This document shows, in pieces, positions 1 through 4,449 of a stretch of DNA of 5,723 nt. Position 1 is the first letter of the stretch; each line of letters starts with the position of its first letter. This DNA is from Chitinophagaceae bacterium (GTDB lineage Bacteria; Bacteroidota; Bacteroidia; Chitinophagales; Chitinophagaceae), in the NCBI GenBank assembly GCA_023251285.1, contig JAHEZB010000185.1, forward strand, positions 1 through 5,723, written 5' to 3'. The notes under the pieces are model-generated. The model was given only the letters and a program-made list of their open reading frames with translations. It ran no database searches and was not told the DNA's origin. Both the position numbers and the translations under genes were made by a program.

Positions 1-26
1 ATCGTATCTTCCTTGGAAGATACGAT
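1..26. repeat. Perfect 12-bp inverted repeat at the window edge
   Basis: Bases 1-12 (ATCGTATCTTCC) are the exact reverse complement of bases 15-26, with only TT between the arms. The repeat lies inside the bamA frame and encodes RIFLGRYD. Either it is a chance coding palindrome or it marks a fold-back artefact at a sequence end; the window alone cannot decide. Confidence 0.85.
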
Positions 27-482
27 ACACATGCGCCAACTTCACCGTTTGGACGTTTCCAACTTGGCGATGCAGGTCTGAGTAATAATTACGGATTACT
101 AGGTTATGATATTATTGCCCATAGAGGTTACCCGGTTTACGATAATTCTAATCCAAAAATTAACCCGGATTTAAGCCAGGCAGCCCAATTTTTTACTATC
201 TTCAATAAGTATACTTTGGAAATGAGGTATCCGTTCAGCACGAGCGCCAGCAGCACCATTTATGGTCTCACATTCTTTGAAGCTGCCAATGGATGGTATA
301 GTTTTAAAGATTATAATCCATTTAAATTGCGCAGATCTGTGGGAGTTGGAATGCGCTTCTTCCTGCCGATGTTTGGACTACTTGGATTTGATTATGGAAT
401 CGGTCTGGACAGGATTACTCCTGGTGGCGGATTAAAAGGCGCCGCTAAATTTACCTTTATGCTTGGGCAGGAACCCGAATAG
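1..482 (+). CDS. bamA: Outer membrane protein assembly factor BamA, C-terminal part (5' end outside window)
   Basis: BamA is the Omp85-family barrel that inserts beta-barrel proteins into the outer membrane. The frame is open from the window edge (first complete codon at 3) to TAG at 480-482, giving 159 visible residues, all from the C-terminal barrel. Visible residues 41-43 are RGY in an AHRGYP context, matching the conserved (V/I)RG(F/Y) motif of loop 6 in Omp85 proteins. Residues 15-40 (SPFGRFQLGDAG then LLGYDII) and 104-130 (DYNPFKLRRSVGVG, then MRFFLPMFGLLGFDYG) read like Bacteroidota BamA as I remember it. The last strand is KFTFMLG, followed by a polar QEPE tail rather than a terminal aromatic residue. 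The N-terminal signal peptide and POTRA domains lie upstream of the window. The two OmpH chaperone genes follow on the same strand, supporting an envelope-assembly operon. The first few residues (RIF) are uncertain because they fall in a perfect inverted repeat at the window edge. Confidence 0.93.
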   Translation, partial: RIFLGRYDTHAPTSPFGRFQLGDAGLSNNYGLLGYDIIAHRGYPVYDNSNPKINPDLSQAAQFFTIFNKYTLEMRYPFSTSASSTIYGLTFFEAANGWYSFKDYNPFKLRRSVGVGMRFFLPMFGLLGFDYGIGLDRITPGGGLKGAAKFTFMLGQEPE

Positions 483-608
483 TCAGTTGAATGTTCCATG
501 CTAAAAGTAGGAACGGGAATCCTGATTATTTATTGGTTTGCTGAACTATTGATTGAGTCAGAATTGAAGGAAGATTTCAATAATTTTAAAGAATAAAAAA
601 GAATCAAT

Positions 609-1121
609 ATGAAAAAGTTACTTTTTATTTTTTGCATCTGTTTTGTTTTTGTAACCAATACCAATGCACAACGATATGCAGTGATTGATTCAAAATATAT
701 TCTGAGCAAACTGCCGGAGTACAAAGATGCGCAGGATAAATTGGATCAGTTCAGTAAAATGTGGCAGCAGGAGCTTGATCAGAAATCGGCTGATCTTGAT
801 AAAATGTATAAAGATTATGATGCAGAAAAAGTAATGTTGAGCGATGAGTTGAAGAAAAAAAGAGAAGATGAAATTTATAATAAAGAAAAAGAATTGCGGG
901 ATTTGCAACGCCAGCGATTTGGCTACCAGGGCGACCTTTTCAAAAAGCGCGAAGAGTTGATAAAACCAATACAGGACAAGGTTTATAACGCCATACAAAA
1001 ATTGGCGGTAGCAAAACTATATGATTTCATTTTAGATAAAAGTGAAGGAATTACCGTTATATTTGCCGACCCAAAACTGGACAAGAGCGATGATGTCCTG
1101 AAAGAATTGGGTGTTAAATAA
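609..1121 (+). CDS. ompH: OmpH/Skp-family periplasmic chaperone, first copy
   Basis: Skp (OmpH) proteins are trimeric periplasmic holdases that bind unfolded outer-membrane proteins and hand them to the BAM complex. The 170-residue product is close to the usual Skp size. Residues 1-20 form a signal peptide: MKK, a hydrophobic core LLFIFCICFVFV, and a likely signal peptidase I cut at TNA|Q. The two cysteines lie inside the core, so a lipoprotein is unlikely. The mature protein opens with RYAVIDSKYILSKLPEY, the beta-strand and first helix typical of the family. A long charged Lys/Glu/Asp-rich coiled coil runs over about residues 38-130 (the tentacles), and a C-terminal beta segment ITVIFADP follows at 148-155. 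The gene lies 126 bp after bamA; I see no convincing promoter or terminator in that gap, so co-transcription is likely. The start is preceded by an A-rich stretch (AATAAAAAAGAATCAAT) without a clear Shine-Dalgarno sequence, as is common in Bacteroidota. Confidence 0.92.
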   Translation: MKKLLFIFCICFVFVTNTNAQRYAVIDSKYILSKLPEYKDAQDKLDQFSKMWQQELDQKSADLDKMYKDYDAEKVMLSDELKKKREDEIYNKEKELRDLQRQRFGYQGDLFKKREELIKPIQDKVYNAIQKLAVAKLYDFILDKSEGITVIFADPKLDKSDDVLKELGVK

Positions 1122-1196
1122 TTGTCAAACAAAAAAGCGCATGCAGCTTAAAACAGGATTTTAAACACTTTATAAAAAACAAACCTAAAAACAAAA

Positions 1197-1730
1197 ATGA
1201 AACAATTTCTCACCATCCTTCTTATTTCAGCCGGAATATTTGGATTCTCAACGACCACTAACGCTCAAAAGATTGGCTACATAAGCGCTGACGAAATCAT
1301 TCAGCTGATGCCCGAAGCCGCCACTGTTCAGCAACAGCTTGATCAGTATCAGCAATCTTTGTATCAAAATGCACAAGACAAACAAAACGCTTTTAATGAG
1401 TCTTTACAAAAATTTATAAAAGATTCATCCACCATGAGCCCAAGCCTGAAAGAAGTAAAAAGAAGTGACCTTCAGAAACAAAGCCAGGAACTGGCTGGTG
1501 CACAACAAAAAATTCAAAATGATTTTGAACAAAAAAGACAGGAACTTTCCGCTCCAATTCAGAAGAAATTGCAGAATGCAATAGAAGAAGTAGCAAAAGA
1601 AAATGGCTATACTTATGTAATGCCAAGAGAAGCTTTGATTGTAATGCCTTCTACGAATGACATAGGTCCATTGGTGATAAAAAAACTGGGTTTAAAACAA
1701 GCGTCAACAACAAGCCCGGCCAAAAAATAA
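1197..1730 (+). CDS. ompH: OmpH/Skp-family periplasmic chaperone, second copy
   Basis: This is a second Skp/OmpH-type chaperone of 177 residues, in tandem with the first after a 75-bp gap. The signal peptide covers residues 1-23 (MKQFLTILLISAGIFGF core) with a cut at TNA|Q, the same site wording as in the upstream copy. The mature protein begins QKIGYISADEIIQLMPE, aligning with QRYAVIDSKYILSKLPE of copy one. The coiled coil, about residues 42-134, is rich in glutamine instead of the Lys/Asp/Glu of copy one. A C-terminal beta segment (YTYVMPREALIVM, 138-150) follows, then a conserved-looking IGPLVIKKLGL and a short disordered tail (STTSPAKK). The two copies are clearly diverged, so they are old paralogues. 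Any difference in client range is inference. The gene is the last of the block: an intrinsic terminator begins 25 bp after its stop codon. Confidence 0.92.
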   Translation: MKQFLTILLISAGIFGFSTTTNAQKIGYISADEIIQLMPEAATVQQQLDQYQQSLYQNAQDKQNAFNESLQKFIKDSSTMSPSLKEVKRSDLQKQSQELAGAQQKIQNDFEQKRQELSAPIQKKLQNAIEEVAKENGYTYVMPREALIVMPSTNDIGPLVIKKLGLKQASTTSPAKK

Positions 1731-1755
1731 TAAAGTAATAAAGAATATTTTACCG

Positions 1756-1790
1756 AGCCACCCATTAAACCGGGTGGCTTGTTTATTTTT
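1756..1790 (+). terminator. Intrinsic terminator of the bamA-ompH-ompH block
   Basis: AGCCACCC (1756-1763) pairs perfectly with GGGTGGCT (1772-1779) around an 8-nt loop, and a T-rich tract TTGTTTATTTTT follows. It starts 25 bp after the second ompH stop and ends 5 bp before the murI start codon, so it separates the two units. Its T-tract also contains the murI -7 box. Confidence 0.88.
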
Positions 1791-1791
1791 G
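1784..1791 (+). promoter_or_regulatory. Probable murI -7 promoter box (TAnnTTTG)
   Basis: TATTTTTG matches exactly the TAnnTTTG -7 consensus known for the primary sigma factor of Bacteroidota. The expected transcription start is a few bases downstream, at or next to the murI ATG at 1796, so the mRNA would be leaderless or nearly so. I see no clear -33 TTTG element: the region where it should lie is occupied by the terminator stem. The match could therefore partly reflect the T-tract itself. Confidence 0.5.
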
Positions 1792-1795
1792 GCAA

Positions 1796-2617
1796 ATGAA
1801 GAGATCTCCGATCGGCGTATTTGACTCAGGCTATGGCGGGCTTACGATTTTAAAAGAAATAAGAACTTTACTGCCGCAATATGATTTTATTTATCTCGGA
1901 GATAATGCAAGAACGCCTTATGGCCCGCGCTCTTTTGACACGGTATATGAATATACTTTGCAATCGGTAAAATGGTTGTTTTCACAAAATTGCCCGTTGA
2001 TTATACTGGCATGTAATACCGCGTCGGCAAAAGCTTTGAGGACAATTCAACAATTATATCTTCCTGAATTTGACAAAGAAAAAAGAGTGCTTGGAGTAAT
2101 AAGGCCAACTGCAGAGATTATCGGAAATTATTCTTCGTCAAAAAATATAGGAGTACTTGGCACAAAAGGAACCGTAAAATCTGAATCATACCTGATTGAA
2201 ATTGAAAAATCTTTTCCGGGAATAAAAGTGTTTCAACATGCTTGCCCGATGTGGGTTCCGCTGGTAGAAAATAATGAATACAATTCTGAAGGAGCTGACT
2301 TTTTTATAAAAAAAGATCTTAATCTTTTGTTGACAAAATCATCTGAAATTGATGCCGTTTTACTGGCTTGTACACATTATCCATTACTTTTAAAAAAAAT
2401 TAAAAAGTTTTTACCGGAAAATATTAAAGTCATTTCGCAGGGAAATATTGTCGCCAGAAGTTTACAGGATTATTTAACCCGCCATCCTGAAATTGATTCA
2501 AAATGCAGCAAAAATGCGACTTTAGAATTTTATACAACAGATTCCCCGGAAGATTTTGATAAACATTCTGAAATATTTTTTGGAGAAAAGGTAAATTCAA
2601 AACACACTGATTTGTGA
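1796..2617 (+). CDS. murI: Glutamate racemase MurI
   Basis: MurI interconverts L- and D-glutamate without a cofactor, supplying D-Glu for the peptidoglycan stem peptide in the cytoplasm. The 273-residue product has full family length and the expected motifs in order. IGVFDSGYGG at 6-15 carries the catalytic-site Asp10 and Ser11, and DNARTPYG lies at 36-43. LACNTAS at 71-77 holds the first catalytic Cys73. GVIRPTAE is at 100-107, LGTKGTVKS at 121-129, and ACPMWVPLVE at 149-158. LACTHYPLL at 190-198 holds the second catalytic Cys192 with His194. The pseudo-symmetric pair of Cys residues (73 and 192) is intact, so the enzyme should be active. The start is well fixed: the first conserved motif begins at residue 6 and no in-frame ATG lies just upstream. 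The ATG sits 5 nt after a TAnnTTTG box with no room for a ribosome binding site. I see no convincing terminator after the stop. Confidence 0.96.
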   Translation: MKRSPIGVFDSGYGGLTILKEIRTLLPQYDFIYLGDNARTPYGPRSFDTVYEYTLQSVKWLFSQNCPLIILACNTASAKALRTIQQLYLPEFDKEKRVLGVIRPTAEIIGNYSSSKNIGVLGTKGTVKSESYLIEIEKSFPGIKVFQHACPMWVPLVENNEYNSEGADFFIKKDLNLLLTKSSEIDAVLLACTHYPLLLKKIKKFLPENIKVISQGNIVARSLQDYLTRHPEIDSKCSKNATLEFYTTDSPEDFDKHSEIFFGEKVNSKHTDL

Positions 2618-2718
2618 TATTTCCGGAAAACAAATTCCCGTTATTTCTTGTTTTGCTGCTCCAAATTTTTTTCATCAAGACAAATCTGTGTAGTGAGTCA
2701 CCACTTCTCTGATTTCTG

Positions 2719-2743
2719 TTCGTGTTAATTCGTGAATTTCATG
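2719..2743. repeat. Short imperfect repeats of TTCGTG in the murI-rpmH gap
   Basis: TTCGTG occurs at 2719-2724 and 2729-2734, and the variant TTCATG at 2738-2743, so the spacing is 10 and 9 bp. An A-run (GGCAAAAAA) follows. From memory, similar 'ttcgtg-ttaattcgtg-aattcgtggc' strings recur between genes in Bacteroidota genomes, but I cannot confirm that here. The rest of the 2618-2786 gap holds a TTTCCGGAAA palindrome (2620-2629) and AT-rich sequence, with no gene I can support. Confidence 0.4.
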
Positions 2744-2786
2744 GCAAAAAATCTTTTCCTACCCGCAAAAAACAAAAATATTTTAT

Positions 2787-2794
2787 TACTTTTG
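2787..2794 (+). promoter_or_regulatory. Probable rpmH -7 promoter box (TAnnTTTG)
   Basis: TACTTTTG is an exact match to the Bacteroidota -7 consensus TAnnTTTG and is followed by GCAGCCC. It lies about 80 bp before the rpmH ATG, giving a leader of roughly 75 nt. No clear -33 TTTG is present 17-23 bp upstream, where the sequence is CTACCCGCAAAA. Confidence 0.55.
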
Positions 2795-2809
2795 CAGCCC
2801 TTTCACAAA

Positions 2810-2831
2810 CAGCAGGGATGGTGCCCGGCTG
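2810..2831 (+). promoter_or_regulatory. GC-rich hairpin in the rpmH 5' leader
   Basis: CAGCAGGG (2810-2817) pairs with CCCGGCTG (2824-2831) around the loop ATGGTG: seven Watson-Crick pairs and one internal A-G mismatch. It stands out in AT-rich surroundings and lies about 15 nt after the -7 box, so it would sit near the 5' end of the rpmH transcript. No T-tract follows, so it is not a terminator. It could stabilise the mRNA or serve as a ribosomal-protein leader element; both are inference. Confidence 0.45.
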
Positions 2832-2874
2832 AAAAGATGGAAACAATTTTATTTAAAAGGAAAAACATTAAACA

Positions 2875-3042
2875 ATGCCAGGAAAAAAACGTACTTACCA
2901 GCCGCACAAGCGTCGTCGCAAAAGTGTACACGGTTTCAGGGAGCGCATGTCAACCGCAAATGGCCGTAAAGTTTTGGCAAGCCGTAGAAAAAAAGGGCGC
3001 CATAAACTGACCGTTTCTGATGAACACGGAAGTAAAAAATAA
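2875..3042 (+). CDS. rpmH: Large ribosomal subunit protein bL34
   Basis: bL34 is a small, very basic protein of the 50S subunit that binds 23S rRNA. The 55-residue product contains the family signature in order: [20 protein letters not shown] at 5-24, then [18 protein letters not shown] at 25-42 and LTVSD at 45-49. This matches the bL34 pattern KRTFQPS...HGFRxRM.T.NGRxVLxxRRxKGRxxL. The usual bacterial length is about 44-53 residues. The extra length here is three residues after Met (PGK) and a short EHGSKK tail. ATG 2875 is the only reasonable start, because the next Met is inside the conserved ERM. A weak AAAAGGA (2855-2861) precedes it at 13 nt, and an intrinsic terminator begins 30 bp after the stop. 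The unit appears monocistronic. I see neither rnpA nor dnaA, its common neighbours in many other phyla. A longer out-of-frame reading frame overlaps it and is spurious. Confidence 0.97.
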   Translation: MPGKKRTYQPHKRRRKSVHGFRERMSTANGRKVLASRRKKGRHKLTVSDEHGSKK

Positions 3043-3072
3043 TTGATTTAAACGGATACATAAAAATTATTC

Positions 3073-3100
3073 AGGAGTAACAAAAGTTGCTCCTTTTTTT
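3073..3100 (+). terminator. Intrinsic terminator of rpmH
   Basis: AGGAGTAAC (3073-3081) pairs with GTTGCTCCT (3086-3094), with one G-T wobble, around an AAAA loop, and runs directly into a T-stretch ending at 3100. It lies 30 bp after the rpmH stop and insulates it from the VWA-AAA+ module. Confidence 0.93.
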
Positions 3101-3136
3101 GTACTTTTTATCCTGCTTTTTTAACAGAGTGCGTTT

Positions 3137-3164
3137 TTTGGAAAAACATTTGTTGAGTAACTTG
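3137..3164 (+). promoter_or_regulatory. Possible promoter of the VWA-AAA+ module
   Basis: TTTG (3137-3140) and TAACTTG (3158-3164) are 17 bp apart. They resemble the Bacteroidota -33 TTTG and -7 TAnnTTTG elements, but the -7 box lacks one T. Its position, after the rpmH terminator and about 70 bp before the VWA start, is right for the first gene of a new unit. This is a weak call made by position and partial match. Confidence 0.3.
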
Positions 3165-3174
3165 CACGGAACCT

Positions 3175-3219
3175 GTTGAAGGTTATCCGTACAATGTTCA
3201 CTGGTTGGCAACCTTCAGC
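3175..3219 (+). repeat. Inverted repeat in the VWA gene leader
   Basis: GTTGAAGGTT (3175-3184) can pair with AACCTTCAGC (3210-3219) as ten base pairs including one G-T wobble, with a 25-nt loop. A second, mutually exclusive hairpin is possible: CGGAACC (3167-3173) with GGTTatCCG (3181-3189, two-base bulge). The two share 3181-3184, so alternative leader folds are conceivable. Confidence 0.4.
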
Positions 3220-3232
3220 TTTCAACTTTCAA
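3212..3232. repeat. Three 7-bp tandem units just before the VWA start codon
   Basis: CCTTCAG, CTTTCAA and CTTTCAA are three adjacent heptamers ending 4 nt before the ATG at 3237. The last two units are identical and the first differs at two positions. This pyrimidine-rich stretch occupies the place of a ribosome binding site and contains no purine-rich Shine-Dalgarno sequence. Confidence 0.6.
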
Positions 3233-3236
3233 ACAC

Positions 3237-4334
3237 ATGCGACTCCATCATTTTTCCAAATACGACCCCAACGAAAATAATAAAACACCTTTTCAGAATC
3301 TGCTGGATATTTTCATGCAATTGCTCACCTATACGAGTGGAGATGTGGGCGAAGCTTTGAGCTGGCTTACCGAGTTGGATAAACAATATGAGCTCACGAA
3401 CAACGAGTATGGAATGGGCGATTTTATTGATGAGTTGAAAGACAAAGGCTACATTGATGAAAACAAGGACAAGGGCGAAATAAAAATCACTCCGAAAACC
3501 GAACAGGGAATCCGGAAACGCAGCCTGGAAGAAATTTTTGGCAAATTGAAAAAATCAAAAACCGGCAATCATCAAACATTCAAACCAGGAAACGGCGATG
3601 AGATCAATCCGGAAACAAGGCCGTTCCAGTTTGGCGACACTTTGGAGCAAATTGATTTTACTGAATCCATCCGAAACGCACAAATCAATCACGGCACCGA
3701 AAGTTTTATGATGCAGGAAGACGATCTGGAAATACGTGAAACTGATTTTAAAGCACAAACCTCTACCGTTTTGATGATTGATATTTCTCACAGCATGATA
3801 CTTTACGGTGAAGACAGAATTACACCTGCAAAAAAAGTGGCGATGGCGTTGAGCGAACTCATCACTACAAAATATCCAAAAGATACCCTCGATATTGTAG
3901 TTTTTGGAAATGACGCCTGGACAGTAGAAATAAAAGATCTTCCTTATTTGCAAGTTGGCCCTTATCATACAAATACCGTCGCCGGTCTGGAACTCGCCAT
4001 GGATATTTTGAGAAGAAGAAAAAATCCGAACAAACAAATTTTTATGATCACCGATGGAAAACCGACCTGTTTGAAAATAGGAAAACGGTATTATAAAAAC
4101 AGTTTTGGTGTTGATAGAAGAATCTTAAACCGTTGCCTTAATCTTGCAGCTCAATGTAAAAAATTAAAAATTCCGATTACCACTTTTATGATCGCCAGCG
4201 ATCCTTATTTGCAAAAATTTGTAACGGAATTTACAGAAACGAATAATGGCAAAGCATTCTTTGCATCACTCGATAGACTGGGCGCTTTTATCTTCAGGGA
4301 TTTTGAAAGCGGAAAGAGGAAAACTGTTTATTAA
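3237..4334 (+). CDS. VWA-domain protein, partner of the downstream AAA+ ATPase
   Basis: The 365-residue cytoplasmic protein has no signal peptide and no membrane segment. Residues 1-175 form an N-terminal region. It starts with an acidic helical part (16-75), then a basic linker (82-125), then a conserved-looking stretch with RPFQFGD (128-134) and acidic EDDLEIRETDF (161-171). Residues 176-355 are a von Willebrand factor A domain. Its metal-ion-dependent adhesion site is complete: DISHS at 182-186 (DxSxS), Thr245 in HTNT, and Asp273 in ITDG. VWA proteins encoded beside MoxR-type or Mg-chelatase-type AAA+ ATPases act as their metal-binding adaptors (RavA-ViaA, BchI-BchD). Here the ATPase follows 115 bp downstream on the same strand, so I infer a two-subunit machine. 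The substrate is unknown: no cobalamin, chlorophyll or methanol dehydrogenase genes are in view. The start at 3237 fits because HFSKYDP begins just after it and no earlier in-frame start looks better. Confidence 0.9.
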   Translation: MRLHHFSKYDPNENNKTPFQNLLDIFMQLLTYTSGDVGEALSWLTELDKQYELTNNEYGMGDFIDELKDKGYIDENKDKGEIKITPKTEQGIRKRSLEEIFGKLKKSKTGNHQTFKPGNGDEINPETRPFQFGDTLEQIDFTESIRNAQINHGTESFMMQEDDLEIRETDFKAQTSTVLMIDISHSMILYGEDRITPAKKVAMALSELITTKYPKDTLDIVVFGNDAWTVEIKDLPYLQVGPYHTNTVAGLELAMDILRRRKNPNKQIFMITDGKPTCLKIGKRYYKNSFGVDRRILNRCLNLAAQCKKLKIPITTFMIASDPYLQKFVTEFTETNNGKAFFASLDRLGAFIFRDFESGKRKTVY

Positions 4335-4375
4335 ATCATTGGATTATCCGGATAACAGGTCTTAGTTGAATGATT
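4334..4375. repeat. Nested palindromes between the VWA and AAA+ genes
   Basis: TTATCCGGATAA (4344-4355) is a perfect 12-bp palindrome. It is flanked by AATCATT (4334-4340) and AATGATT (4369-4375), which form a 7-bp inverted repeat around it. The outer arm begins at the last base of the VWA stop codon. No T-tract follows, so this is not a standard terminator. It could be an operator for a dimeric regulator, an mRNA processing hairpin that sets the VWA to ATPase ratio, or chance. Confidence 0.5.
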
Positions 4376-4449
4376 CCACAAATAAGTTGGTAACTTCCGT
4401 AAAAGAAAGAAGAATTTAGAAATAATCAGAGAAAATTAGAAAACAAAAA

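Noticed and set aside
483..608. Possible promoter or small gene between bamA and the first ompH
   Set aside because: TTTG occurs at 537-540, but no TAnnTTTG box follows at the right distance. The small dyad ATTGAA/TTCAAT near 565-585 is too weak to call.
690..998. 102-codon, Phe/Ile-rich frame on the - strand inside the first ompH gene
   Set aside because: Antisense of the Lys/Glu-rich coiled coil naturally reads as Phe/Leu/Ile-rich. The apparent membrane character is an artefact of that.
1122..1196. AAGC-GCATGCA-GCTT dyad between the two ompH genes as a terminator or regulatory hairpin
   Set aside because: The stem is only 4 bp with a self-complementary loop and no T-tract, so it is not supportable.
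2620..2660. Possible terminator after murI
   Set aside because: TTTCCGGAAA is palindromic and AAAACAA/TTGTTTT could pair, but the stems are short or AT-only and no T-tract follows directly.
2732..3010. 92-codon frame overlapping rpmH on the + strand
   Set aside because: It is in another phase from the unmistakable bL34 sequence, has no recognisable domain, and starts inside the intergenic repeat.
3555..4037. 160-codon frame on the - strand inside the VWA gene
   Set aside because: It lies wholly antisense to a gene with an intact VWA domain and shows no domain of its own, so it is a shadow frame.
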